A stretch of DNA of 6,192 nucleotides from an uncultured Selenomonadaceae bacterium (GCA_946402475.1 CAMIWP010000074.1:1-6192); one strand, 5' to 3'. Shown: positions 1-6,192, numbered from the stretch's first letter. Numbers and translations: made by a program. Notes: generated from the sequence alone by a model not told the origin.

Positions 1-7
1 CCCTCTT

Positions 8-649
8 TCATCCGTTCCTCCCCCGCATGGCAGCCAGCAGTCTTTTCACGGGCAAGAATCTCAGGATGACACAGCAGATGATGCATTCCGGCACCTGAAG
101 AGAAAGATTCACCGTCAGGGAATAGAGAACGGGTGACATACCCTCCGGCGCATAGGAAGAAAAAAATGCAACGCCCGAGATGAAATGACACAGAAACTTT
201 CCGACGAAAAAAATCACGGTGGGGACAAAAATATTCCTTGCTGGGAACAGTCCCGCCAATCCCACCATCATATAGGGCAAGGGGTAGTCAAACAGCACCT
301 GCACCGGATGCAGGATAAAAGGATCCTGCAGGATCAAAAGAAGGCCGTAGAGGAATCCCCCCAGCATTCCGACCCCGGCTCCGTAGCAACGGGACAGGAG
401 CAAAAGGGGTATCATCTTTCCCAAGGTCACGCTGCCGCCTTGGGGAAAATGATAAATCCGCACCTGCGAGAGCAGCACCGTAAAGGCAATCATCAAGGCG
501 ATCGTGACCATCATGTGGGAGGTCAGCCGGATCCGGCGAATGCAGACCCCCCATGCAAAAACGGCGAGAATCCCCGCCAGAAGGAACACGGCTCCCGAAT
601 TTTCCCACAAAGTGCCGATATTGGCTCCCAACGCATCCAACACCTTCAT
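8..649 (-). CDS. thiT: ThiT-family thiamine transporter, ECF S-component
   Basis: Integral membrane protein of 213 residues that should bind thiamine outside the cell and import it together with an ECF energizing module (EcfT and two ATPases, not in this window). It shows about six hydrophobic segments. Family motifs are visible: PQGGSV (69-74), HPVQVLFDYPL (114-124), and the C-terminal block CHFISG...SYAPEG...Y...N (154-181). Compared from memory with Lactococcus lactis ThiT, the spacing places H155, Y176 and N181 on the thiamine-binding H125, Y146 and N151. The position of W133 is F163, a conservative aromatic change. The ATG at 649 has its GGGGGAGGG only 0-1 base upstream, too close for a normal ribosome-binding site. 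The in-frame GTG at 643 (residue 3) sits 7 bases after GGAGG and may be the true start. It lies 132 bases after the trpA-pheA stop, on the same strand. No TPP riboswitch was found in that gap. The family call is firm; the start is not. Confidence 0.93.
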   Translation of the reverse strand: MKVLDALGANIGTLWENSGAVFLLAGILAVFAWGVCIRRIRLTSHMMVTIALMIAFTVLLSQVRIYHFPQGGSVTLGKMIPLLLLSRCYGAGVGMLGGFLYGLLLILQDPFILHPVQVLFDYPLPYMMVGLAGLFPARNIFVPTVIFFVGKFLCHFISGVAFFSSYAPEGMSPVLYSLTVNLSLQVPECIICCVILRFLPVKRLLAAMRGRNG

Positions 650-744
650 CCCTCCCCCAGATCATCCAACGCATCCCGGGACTCCCCTGCTATGCCCTGC
701 GCTTCCGTTTCAAGCCCCGATCTCCCATGCGGCCTTGCTTCTTA

Positions 745-782
745 GGATTCTATCTCAACGAGATAATCCCTGCCGACAGGAT
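745..782 (-). other. Intergenic hairpins after trpA-pheA, weak terminator candidate
   Basis: Read on the minus strand, GGATT-ATCTC-GTT-GAGAT-AG-AATCC (769 to 745) forms a 10-bp stem with a 3-base loop and a 2-base bulge. It is followed by CTAAGAAGC, not by a U-tract, so it is not a convincing intrinsic terminator. A second small hairpin (ATCCTG / CAGGGAT, 782 to 766, starting inside the stop codon region) shares bases 766-769 with the first, so the two are alternatives. This may be an RNA 3'-end stabiliser, a Rho-associated site or nothing. The rest of the 650-781 gap holds the ribosome-binding sequence of thiT and no promoter hexamers I would trust. Confidence 0.3.
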
Positions 783-2404
783 CAATTCTTGACATTCAGC
801 ACCGGAAATTCTCCCAGGACCTTGAGCCAGATGCTCTTTTGCCGCACCCCCTCGATGGCGGCTGCCATGACCTCCGGCTCCCGATCCCTTTCCAGCTCGA
901 AGAAGAAGATGTAATCCCCCAGCTCCGTGCGGGCGGGGCGTGACTCGATGCGGGTCATGTTGACGTGACGCCGGGCAAATTCTGCCAGCACATCCAAGAG
1001 GCTTCCGGCCTTGGAGCCTTCGATTTGGCAGATGACGAGGACCTTGTCGGCGTCGCGGACGGCGGGAAGGGTTTCCCTGCGTCGCACCTCGAAGAAGCGG
1101 GTGCAGTTCCCCTGGTTGTCCTCGATGTTCTCCGCCAGAAGGGAGAGTCCCCAGATCTCGCCGCCCAGCTTGGTGCAAATGGCCGCCGCTCCCCGTTCCT
1201 CCGGATCGGCCGCCGCCATCTGGGCGGCCTTTGCCGTGCTGGCCACCTTGATGATCTCCGCCTTGGGATAGTGCTGTTCCAGATAGCCCCAGCACTGGGA
1301 GATGGGCTGGGGGTGAGAGTAGACGCGCCGCACATGCTCCGCGCCGCACTTCGCCATGAGGCAGTTATGGACAGGCCATATAAGCTCCCGGACAACGGCA
1401 AGATCATCGCTTCTGGCCAGAATATCCAGCGTGATGTTGACGGATCCTTCCAGGGAGTTCTCCACGGGAACCAGACAGGAGTCCATCTGTCCCTTCCTCA
1501 CGGCCCGCAGGACCTCGTGGATCTCCTCGTACTCCACAAGCTGCCATGGCTCTCCCGTCGCCTTTCTCAGATAGTCCGCCGCCGCTTCGCTGTGGGTGCC
1601 GCGGGGGCCAAGCACCCCCATGCTCCTTCCCTTCTCTCCCATGGCCGCCTTCATGGTTCCTATGTACTTCCCGATGTGCTCCGGGGCAGCGTCGCCGTAT
1701 TGTTCCAGCAGCTTCACGATGGCCGATCCCACAATGACCCCGTCGGCGAGTTCCGACATCTTCCCCGCCTGCTCCGGCGTGGATATGCCAAAGCCGATGG
1801 CGCAGGGCAGGGACGTGTGACGGCGCACCACCCGGAGGATGGCGGCAAGATCCGTCCTGATCTCCTGCCGCACCCCCGTCACTCCGAGACTGGAAACGAT
1901 GTAGAGAAAGCCCTCCGCATCCTTGGCAATGTCGGCGATGCGCTGCTCCGACGTGGGGGCGATCATAGAGATGAGCTTCACCTCGTATCTCCGGCACAGG
2001 GGCAGGAACTCCTGCCGCTCCTCCAAGGGGATGTCCGGCAGGATGAGCCCGTCCACCCCAATGTCCCGGCAGGCGGCGAGAAACCTCTCGCTTCCGTAGG
2101 AATAGACCACATTGGCATAGGTCATGAACACCAGGGGCACCCGGATGTCCCTGCGAAGCTCCCTCACCATGGCGAAGATCCCGTCCGTGGTGATGCCGCC
2201 CGCCAGCGCCCGGACATTGGCCGCCTGGATCACGGGTCCCTCCGCCGTGGGATCCGAGAAGGGGATCCCCAGCTCCACAAGATCGGCCCCATTCGCCACC
2301 GCCGCCCGGACAGCAGCCGCCGTGGTGGCCAGATCCGGGTCGCCGCAGGTGAGGAAGGGGATGAATGCCTTGCCCTTTTCAAATGCCTCGTGAATCCTAT
2401 TCAT
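782..2404 (-). CDS. trpA-pheA: Fused tryptophan synthase alpha chain / prephenate dehydratase with ACT domain
   Basis: A 540-residue two-enzyme protein. Residues 1-~255 are a full-length TrpA TIM barrel, which cleaves indole-3-glycerol phosphate to indole for TrpB. Catalytic E44 lies in ELGIPFSDP, with further family motifs SSLGVTG (171-177) and GFGISTPEQ (204-212). The second catalytic acid, Asp60 in Salmonella TrpA (PLADGP), is Glu55 here (PTAEGP). A short linker (~252-262, [11 protein letters not shown]) leads straight into prephenate dehydratase: [10 protein letters not shown] (266-275), [12 protein letters not shown] (312-323), HPQPISQC (364-371) and the catalytic TRF (435-437). An ACT domain (~454-530) has AGSLLDVL (466-473) and ESRP (487-490), the phenylalanine-binding motif of this family. 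Both halves have normal lengths (~255 and ~278), with no stop between them. The ATG at 2404 was chosen because it overlaps the trpB stop (ATGAATAG), it matches TrpA N-termini, and the only longer start is a TTG at 2431. Prephenate dehydratase makes phenylpyruvate; the chorismate mutase it depends on is not encoded here. A lost stop codon by sequencing error is possible but not indicated. Confidence 0.93.
   Translation of the reverse strand: MNRIHEAFEKGKAFIPFLTCGDPDLATTAAAVRAAVANGADLVELGIPFSDPTAEGPVIQAANVRALAGGITTDGIFAMVRELRRDIRVPLVFMTYANVVYSYGSERFLAACRDIGVDGLILPDIPLEERQEFLPLCRRYEVKLISMIAPTSEQRIADIAKDAEGFLYIVSSLGVTGVRQEIRTDLAAILRVVRRHTSLPCAIGFGISTPEQAGKMSELADGVIVGSAIVKLLEQYGDAAPEHIGKYIGTMKAAMGEKGRSMGVLGPRGTHSEAAADYLRKATGEPWQLVEYEEIHEVLRAVRKGQMDSCLVPVENSLEGSVNITLDILARSDDLAVVRELIWPVHNCLMAKCGAEHVRRVYSHPQPISQCWGYLEQHYPKAEIIKVASTAKAAQMAAADPEERGAAAICTKLGGEIWGLSLLAENIEDNQGNCTRFFEVRRRETLPAVRDADKVLVICQIEGSKAGSLLDVLAEFARRHVNMTRIESRPARTELGDYIFFFELERDREPEVMAAAIEGVRQKSIWLKVLGEFPVLNVKN
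1613..1631 (-). promoter_or_regulatory. Internal ribosome-binding site and start codons for the PheA half
   Basis: Inside the fusion, at the exact TrpA/PheA joint, the minus strand reads GGGAAGGAG (1631 to 1623), a good Shine-Dalgarno sequence. It is followed 1 base later by ATG (1621-1619, fusion residue M262) and 7 bases later by GTG (1615-1613, V264). GTG has the ideal spacing and would start the protein [10 protein letters not shown], which looks like a typical PheA N-terminus. A further ATG (1639-1637, M256) has only a weak AAGG upstream. This suggests that free prephenate dehydratase could be made by internal initiation, either as well as the fusion or as a relic of a once separate pheA gene. 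Use of the site is inference. Confidence 0.5.
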
Positions 2405-3587
2405 GAATATCCGCCCCCCGATAACGCGCAATGGCGGCGCAGTCCTTGTCGCCCCGCCCCGATAAAGTGACCACGATGATCCTGTCCCTCCCCAGCTCCG
2501 GCGCCAGCTTTATGGCGTGAGCCACGGCATGGGCGGACTCGATGGCGGGGATGATGCCCTCGGTCCTCGCCAGATACTCAAACGCCTCTACCGCCTCCTC
2601 ATCGGTGACGGGCACGTACTCCGCCCGATGAATGTCATGGAGGTGGGCGTGTTCCGGCCCGATCCCGGGATAATCCAGTCCCGCCGAGATGGAATAGACG
2701 GGAGCGATCTGCCCGTACTCGTCTTGGCAGAAATAGGACTTCATGCCGTGGAAGATCCCCACCTTCCCCGTGCGGATGGTGGCCGCCGTCTCAAAGGTCT
2801 GAACGCCGCGTCCCGCCGCCTCGCAGCCGATCAGTCTCACCGCTGCGTCCTCCAGAAAATGATAAAAGCTGCCGATGGCGTTGGAGCCGCCTCCCACGCA
2901 AGCAATGACCGCATCCGGGAGCCTCCCCTCCTTTTCCAGCATCTGTTCCTTGATTTCCTTGGAGATCACCGCCTGAAAGTCCCGCACGATGGTGGGGAAG
3001 GGATGGGGGCCCATGACGGAACCGAGACAGTAATGGGTGTCGTCGATGCGGCTCGTCCACTCCCGAAAAGTCTCGGAAACAGCGTCCTTCAACGTGCCCG
3101 TGCCGGAACTCACGGGAATGACATCGGCCCCCAAGAGTTTCATGCGGTAGACGTTCAACGCCTGCCGCTTCGTATCCTCCTCCCCCATGAAGATCACGCA
3201 TTCCATGCCAAAAAGAGCGGCGGCGGTAGCGGTGGCGACACCGTGCTGTCCGGCCCCCGTCTCGGCGATGAGGCGCTTCTTCCCCATCTTCTTCGCCAGC
3301 AGGGCCTGCCCCAGCACATTGTTGATCTTATGGGCGCCGGTGTGATTCAAATCCTCCCGTTTGAGATAGATCCTCGCCCCTCCCAGATCCTCCGTCATCT
3401 TTCGGGCGAGATACAGACGCGACGGCCTCCCCGCATACTCGTCCAAGAGCTCCGCAAGCTCCCGCTGAAAGGAAGCGTCCTCCTTGCAACGGAAATAAGC
3501 CTTTTCCAACTCGATCACGGCGTTCATCAAGGTCTCCGGAATGTACTGCCCGCCGTAGTCGCCGAATCTTCCCCTGGGGTTCGTCAT
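2397..3587 (-). CDS. trpB: Tryptophan synthase beta chain
   Basis: PLP enzyme of 396 residues that condenses indole, received from TrpA, with serine to make tryptophan in the cytoplasm. N-terminal signature [16 protein letters not shown] (5-20). The PLP lysine is K87 in HKINN, catalytic E109 lies in AETGAGQHG, the phosphate-binding loop is GGGSN (232-236), D305 lies in LDYPGIG, and the pyridine-contacting serine is S376 in LSGRGDKD. K87, E109 and D305 fall on the same numbers as in Salmonella TrpB. It is the classical TrpB type, not TrpB2. The ATG at 3587 is preferred over an in-frame ATG at 3614: it overlaps the trpF stop as ATGA, it has AAAGGAG 8 bases upstream, and the longer form would turn that ribosome-binding site into codons. 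Its stop TAG overlaps the trpA start by 8 bases. One tryptophan (W177) in the whole chain. Confidence 0.98.
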   Translation of the reverse strand: MTNPRGRFGDYGGQYIPETLMNAVIELEKAYFRCKEDASFQRELAELLDEYAGRPSRLYLARKMTEDLGGARIYLKREDLNHTGAHKINNVLGQALLAKKMGKKRLIAETGAGQHGVATATAAALFGMECVIFMGEEDTKRQALNVYRMKLLGADVIPVSSGTGTLKDAVSETFREWTSRIDDTHYCLGSVMGPHPFPTIVRDFQAVISKEIKEQMLEKEGRLPDAVIACVGGGSNAIGSFYHFLEDAAVRLIGCEAAGRGVQTFETAATIRTGKVGIFHGMKSYFCQDEYGQIAPVYSISAGLDYPGIGPEHAHLHDIHRAEYVPVTDEEAVEAFEYLARTEGIIPAIESAHAVAHAIKLAPELGRDRIIVVTLSGRGDKDCAAIARYRGADIHE

Positions 3588-4207
3588 CGTCCCCGCTCCT
3601 TTCCCTGCTCCCATGTTTCCACCGCAGCCATAAAGGCCGCCATCTTCTCCTCGTCCTTCTCTCCCCCGGTCTCGATGCCGGAGCTGACATCCAGCCCATA
3701 GGGATGGAGCCGCCCCACCGCTTCCCCGGCATTTTCCGCATCCAATCCTCCCGCCAGGAAATAGGGTCGTCCCACGGAACCGATCAGGCTCCAGTCGAAG
3801 GTCTTCCCTGCCCCGGCTCCCGCGTCCAGCAGGATGAGATCCCCCCGGGATGCCCGCGCTCTCTCCACATCCGCCTCCGCCTCGATGCGAAAGGCTTGGA
3901 TCACGGGCTTCGACGTGAGCTTCCTCAGCTCGTCGATGTAGTTCCCGTCTTCCTCCCCATGGAGCTGCACCAAATCGATGATCCCCTCCCCCGCCGCTTC
4001 CGCAACGACTTTGGGGGATGCGTCGACAAAGACCCCCACGGCCTTGACGGAAGGATGCAGCCCTTTCCTCAATTCCCTCGCCTCGGAAATCTCCAGAAAG
4101 CGCTTACTCCAAGGCACAAAGACAAAACCGACATAGTCCGGCCGCAGGCGGTTCACCGCCTCGATCTCGCGAGGGCGGGTCAGTCCGCAGAATTTTACCC
4201 TCGTCAT
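3584..4207 (-). CDS. trpF: Phosphoribosylanthranilate isomerase
   Basis: A 207-residue single-domain TIM barrel that isomerises N-(5-phosphoribosyl)anthranilate to the carboxyphenylamino-deoxyribulose phosphate used by TrpC. The N-terminus VKFCGLTRP carries the catalytic cysteine C7. The general acid aspartate is D128 in [16 protein letters not shown], matching C7 and D126 of the Thermotoga enzyme. Other family blocks are [12 protein letters not shown] (25-36), VGVFVD (57-62), VQLHGEED (80-87), [10 protein letters not shown] (151-160) and [10 protein letters not shown] (171-180). It starts with an ATGA overlap with trpC and has GAGGAG 4 bases upstream. It ends with an ATGA overlap with trpB. 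It is a separate protein here, not fused to TrpC as in enterobacteria. Confidence 0.97.
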   Translation of the reverse strand: MTRVKFCGLTRPREIEAVNRLRPDYVGFVFVPWSKRFLEISEARELRKGLHPSVKAVGVFVDASPKVVAEAAGEGIIDLVQLHGEEDGNYIDELRKLTSKPVIQAFRIEAEADVERARASRGDLILLDAGAGAGKTFDWSLIGSVGRPYFLAGGLDAENAGEAVGRLHPYGLDVSSGIETGGEKDEEKMAAFMAAVETWEQGKERGR

Positions 4208-4986
4208 CTTTCTCCTCGCAATTCCGCCAGTTTTTCCCTTTTATCCTCTGCCCGCATCAGGGCTTCCCCCACGAGGACCGCATCCGCCCCCATGCGCCGC
4301 ATTTCCTCGGCATCGGCGGCGGTTCGGATGCCGCTTTCCGCCACGAAGATCGCCTCCGGCGGCACCAGTTCACGCAATCTCGCGCTTCTCCCCGTGTCCA
4401 CGGAAAAATCCTTCAGATTCCGATGATTCACTCCGATGACGCGTCCCCCCGCAGCCAAGGCCGTTTTGACCTCCTCCTCGTCGTGAGTCTCCACCAGCGC
4501 GGAAAGTCCCAGTCTGTCGCAGAGGGCGATGTGCTCCTTGATCTCCTCCGGGGACAGAATGGCGCAGATCAGGAGAACCGCCTTCGCTCCCAGCAGCTTG
4601 GCCTCGCAGATCATGTACTCGTCCACCGTGAAATCCTTTCGGAGACAGGGAATGGAAACGGCCTTTGCGATCTCCGCAAGATACTCGTCCCGTCCCAGAA
4701 ATTCCGACGGCTCGGTGAGCACGGAGACCGCGTCCGCCCCTGCGGCTTCATATTCCTTCGCAATGGAAAGGTAGGGGAACTCCGGCGCGATGAGCCCCTT
4801 GGAAGGGGATGCTTTCTTGCACTCGCAGATGAAGGAAAGCCCCCTTTTTTTCAGCGCCTCCTCGAAGGAAAATCCCCCATGGGGCAAACCTAAGGCCCTT
4901 TCGCGGATCTCTCCCGGGGAAATCCTCTCCTTTGCCCTTGCCACCCTTTCTCTGGCGCTTTCCGCCAAACGCTGAAGAATGTTCAT
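4204..4986 (-). CDS. trpC: Indole-3-glycerol phosphate synthase
   Basis: A 260-residue TIM-barrel enzyme that closes the indole ring by decarboxylation and dehydration, giving indole-3-glycerol phosphate for TrpA. By family alignment from memory, the catalytic and binding residues are E55 and K57 ([13 protein letters not shown]), K117 (LRKDF), E166 ([10 protein letters not shown]), N187 (GVNHRNL) and S218 (FVAESGI). The N-terminal helix (residues 1-~30) typical of this enzyme is present. The ATG at 4986 overlaps the trpD stop as ATGA, with GGAGG about 10 bases upstream, so translational coupling is likely. The chain contains no tryptophan at all. The usual second N of the GINNRNL motif is H188 here, a minor variant. 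Confidence 0.98.
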   Translation of the reverse strand: MNILQRLAESARERVARAKERISPGEIRERALGLPHGGFSFEEALKKRGLSFICECKKASPSKGLIAPEFPYLSIAKEYEAAGADAVSVLTEPSEFLGRDEYLAEIAKAVSIPCLRKDFTVDEYMICEAKLLGAKAVLLICAILSPEEIKEHIALCDRLGLSALVETHDEEEVKTALAAGGRVIGVNHRNLKDFSVDTGRSARLRELVPPEAIFVAESGIRTAADAEEMRRMGADAVLVGEALMRAEDKREKLAELRGER

Positions 4987-6068
4987 TTGGCATCCGCCTC
5001 CGGCCGATGGCTGACCTCGACGAGCCGACGGAGGGTCTCCATGGCCTTGCCAGAGTCGATGATTTCCGCCGCCAGCTTCACGCCCTCCGCCATGTCGGGA
5101 GCCTTGTCGTTCAGGTAGAGGGCCGCCCCCGCATTCATCAGGACGGCGTTTCTCCTGTGGCCCCGCTCTCCTTGCAGGATGCTCCGGACAATCCCTGCGT
5201 TTTCCTCCGGCGTGCCTCCCCTAAGGTCTTCCTTCCGGCAGCGTTCAAACCCGAATTCCTCCGGGGCGATGGCATAGGACTTCATCCAGCCCTCCCGGAT
5301 CTCGCACACGGTGGTCTTTTCCGAGAGAGAGATCTCGTCCAGCTTGTCCCTGCCGTACACCACCATCCCCCGCCTGACCCCAAGATTGATGAGGACCTGG
5401 GCAAGAGGGGCCACCAAATACTCGTCGTAAACCCCAAGAAGCTGCCGCGACGGGCTTCCGGGATTCGTCAGGGGACCGAGGATGTTGAACACCGTCCGCA
5501 CCCCCAGCTCCTTCCGGATCGCCCCCACATACTTCATGGAGGCGTGGTATTCCTGGGCGAAGAAGAAACACATGCCCACCTCGGCGAGAAGCTCCCGGCA
5601 GCGGGCCGGACTCTGCCGGATGTTCACCCCCAGCGCCTCCAGGCAGTCCGCCGTTCCGCATTTCGAAGACGCCGCCCGGTTGCCGTGCTTGGCGACCTTG
5701 ACCCCGCCTGCGGCAACCACCAGCGCCGCCGTGGTGGAGATATTGAAGCTCCCCGCATGGTCGCCGCCGGTGCCCACGATGTCAAAAAGCTCCATCCCCG
5801 TGTCCACCCGCAGGGCATGTTCCCGCATGGCCGCCGCGCAGCCCGCGATCTCCCCCTCCGTCTCCGCCTTCGCGCTCTTGGTGGAAAGGGCCGCCAGGAA
5901 GGCCGCATTCTGGGTGGGGCTGGTCTTCCCTCCCATGATCTCATTCATCACCGCGTAGGCTTCCTCATAGGTGAGATCCTCCTTGCCCACAATCTTCACA
6001 ATAGCTTCCTCGATCATCATGCCCGGCTCCTTTCTCTCCCGCAAATTCTTCTTCTCTCCGGCTTCCAT
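4983..6068 (-). CDS. trpD: Anthranilate phosphoribosyltransferase
   Basis: Transfers a phosphoribosyl group from PRPP to anthranilate, the first step of the pathway present here. Motifs, numbered from the ATG at 6068: PRPP loop VGTGGD (98-103), NISTTAA (109-115), [21 protein letters not shown] (127-147), [10 protein letters not shown] (194-203), and the metal-binding DE pair in [10 protein letters not shown] (D244, E245). It has no glutamine amidotransferase (TrpG) domain. Two starts compete. ATG 6068 (361 aa) has a perfect AAAGGAGG 7 bases upstream, but that sequence is locked in a hairpin. ATG 6020 (345 aa; a second ATG follows at 6017) has AAAGGAG 6 bases upstream and begins [10 protein letters not shown], where family members normally begin. 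The extra 16 residues are polar and charged and look non-conserved. I give the outer limits; the shorter form fits the family length better. It is the first gene of the operon, directly after the T-box leader. Confidence 0.95.
   Translation of the reverse strand: MEAGEKKNLRERKEPGMMIEEAIVKIVGKEDLTYEEAYAVMNEIMGGKTSPTQNAAFLAALSTKSAKAETEGEIAGCAAAMREHALRVDTGMELFDIVGTGGDHAGSFNISTTAALVVAAGGVKVAKHGNRAASSKCGTADCLEALGVNIRQSPARCRELLAEVGMCFFFAQEYHASMKYVGAIRKELGVRTVFNILGPLTNPGSPSRQLLGVYDEYLVAPLAQVLINLGVRRGMVVYGRDKLDEISLSEKTTVCEIREGWMKSYAIAPEEFGFERCRKEDLRGGTPEENAGIVRSILQGERGHRRNAVLMNAGAALYLNDKAPDMAEGVKLAAEIIDSGKAMETLRRLVEVSHRPEADAK
6018..6033 (-). promoter_or_regulatory. Second ribosome-binding site and start inside trpD
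   Basis: The minus strand reads AAAGGAG (6033 to 6027), a 6-base spacer, and ATG (6020-6018), immediately followed by another ATG (6017-6015). Translation from here gives a TrpD beginning MMIEEAI, the usual family N-terminus. It lies outside the hairpin that covers the upstream ribosome-binding site, so it could support trpD translation when the first site is closed. Confidence 0.55.
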
Positions 6069-6069
6069 G

Positions 6070-6106
6070 AAAAAACCTCCTTTGATCCGCTGCCAAAGGA
6101 GGTCTC
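6070..6106 (-). promoter_or_regulatory. Leader hairpin covering the first trpD ribosome-binding site; possible second terminator
   Basis: On the minus strand, ACCTCCTTTG (6103 to 6094) and CAAAGGAGGT (6084 to 6075) form a perfect 10-bp stem with a 9-base loop. It can be extended by GAG/UUU with G-U pairs. The 3' arm is itself the Shine-Dalgarno sequence for ATG 6068, and the 5' arm is a perfect anti-Shine-Dalgarno. A run of T follows immediately (6075-6070), so the same structure also looks like a short intrinsic terminator. It lies downstream of the T-box terminator and does not overlap it, so it would act on RNAs that have already read through. The structure is seen in the sequence; its role is inference. 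Confidence 0.6.
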
Positions 6107-6158
6107 AAAAAAAGAAAACGCCCTTGACAGAATGAAAGAATAGCATTCCTCAAGGACG
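6107..6158 (-). terminator. Intrinsic terminator of the trp T-box leader
   Basis: The minus strand reads CGTCCTTGA (6158 to 6150) pairing with TCAAGGGCG (6127 to 6119), 9 bp with one G-U. An inner stem GGAATG / CATTCT extends it to about 15 bp with one bulged G. It is followed by TTTTCTTTTTTT (6118 to 6107). The first bases of its 5' arm (CGTCCTT) are also the 3' half of the T-box antiterminator. Terminator and antiterminator therefore exclude each other, as in standard T-box transcription attenuation. Confidence 0.9.
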
Positions 6159-6192
6159 AATATGTACAAAGATACAATCCGCGGTGCCACCT
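6107..6192 (-). promoter_or_regulatory. T-box riboswitch, 3' part (antiterminator and terminator), probably tRNA-Trp responsive
   Basis: The minus strand enters the window at AGGTGGCACCGCGG (6192 to 6179), matching the T-box consensus AGGGTGGNACCGCG with one G fewer in the GGG run. AGG (6192-6190) can pair with CCT (6155-6153) and GCGGAT (6182-6177) with ATTCGT (6161-6156). This leaves the 7-base UGGCACC bulge that binds the tRNA NCCA end. The variable base, C6186, would pair with a G discriminator, which bacterial tRNA-Trp has. Uncharged tRNA stabilises this antiterminator and lets transcription enter trpD. Stem I, the specifier codon (expected UGG) and the promoter lie beyond the window edge, so tRNA-Trp specificity is inferred from the operon and from C6186. 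Confidence 0.9.

Noticed and set aside
650..740. Possible TPP riboswitch before thiT (GATGATCTGGGGGAGGG looks slightly like the 3' core)
   Set aside because: The CUGAGA motif, the CCUGAU motif and the flanking helices are absent; the resemblance ends at a few bases around the ribosome-binding site.
711..782. Promoter for thiT using TTGATC and TAGAAT
   Set aside because: The two hexamers are about 27 bases apart, far from the 16-18 base spacing needed, and TAGAAT lies inside the hairpin.
2402..2431. Longer TrpA start at TTG 2431
   Set aside because: It has no ribosome-binding site, it lengthens the overlap with trpB, and the added residues are not TrpA-like. ATG 2404 with the ATGAATAG overlap fits better.
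965..2470. Long plus-strand open frame (501 codons) opposite trpA-pheA
   Set aside because: Composition is an Arg/His/Leu/Pro-rich antisense artefact of GC-rich codons. It has no recognisable domain, and the opposite strand carries well-conserved enzymes. The same applies to 2517-3701 opposite trpB/trpF and 4932-6143 opposite trpD.
3585..3614. Longer TrpB start at ATG 3614
   Set aside because: The added codons are the AAAGGAG ribosome-binding site and spacer of the ATG at 3587, which also overlaps the trpF stop like the other operon joints.
6105..6146. Thirteen-codon minus-strand frame rich in Phe (MLFFHSVKGVFFF) over the T-box terminator, suggesting a Phe leader peptide upstream of a pheA-containing operon
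   Set aside because: Three of the five Phe codons come from the terminator's U-tract, the nearest Shine-Dalgarno-like GAGG is only 1 base from the ATG, and the leader is already explained by a T-box.

Overview
The window is a compact biosynthetic stretch of a GC-rich bacterium in which every gene I can support lies on the minus strand. The tRNA-sensing T-box leader, the ThiT-type thiamine transporter component and Firmicute-like protein sequences all point to Bacillota (Clostridia or Negativicutes type). I cannot name a genus.

In order of transcription (high to low coordinates), the window opens inside a leader (6192 to 6069). It holds the 3' end of a T-box riboswitch, an intrinsic terminator, and then a second hairpin whose 3' arm is a perfect Shine-Dalgarno sequence. 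The tryptophan genes follow in the order trpD, trpC, trpF, trpB, trpA. Neighbours overlap by 4 nt (ATGA) at three junctions and by 8 nt at trpB/trpA, so the genes are surely co-transcribed and probably translationally coupled. Together they convert anthranilate to tryptophan. Anthranilate synthase (trpE/trpG) is not in the window and would have to be encoded elsewhere, if at all.

The most unusual element is the last gene of the operon (782-2404). One open frame encodes a complete tryptophan synthase alpha subunit followed, without a stop codon, by a complete prephenate dehydratase with its C-terminal ACT domain, the phenylalanine-making PheA. The joint carries an internal ribosome-binding sequence with well-spaced start codons, so the cell may make both a TrpA-PheA fusion and free PheA. 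Because the operon has a leader that appears specific for tRNA-Trp, a phenylalanine enzyme is placed under tryptophan control. I do not recall a described TrpA-prephenate dehydratase fusion.

After a 132-base gap (650-781) with a hairpin but no clear terminator, promoter or TPP riboswitch lies thiT, the substrate-binding membrane component of an ECF thiamine transporter. No gene-free stretch is longer than about 130 bases. The long plus-strand open frames are shadows of the GC-rich genes.
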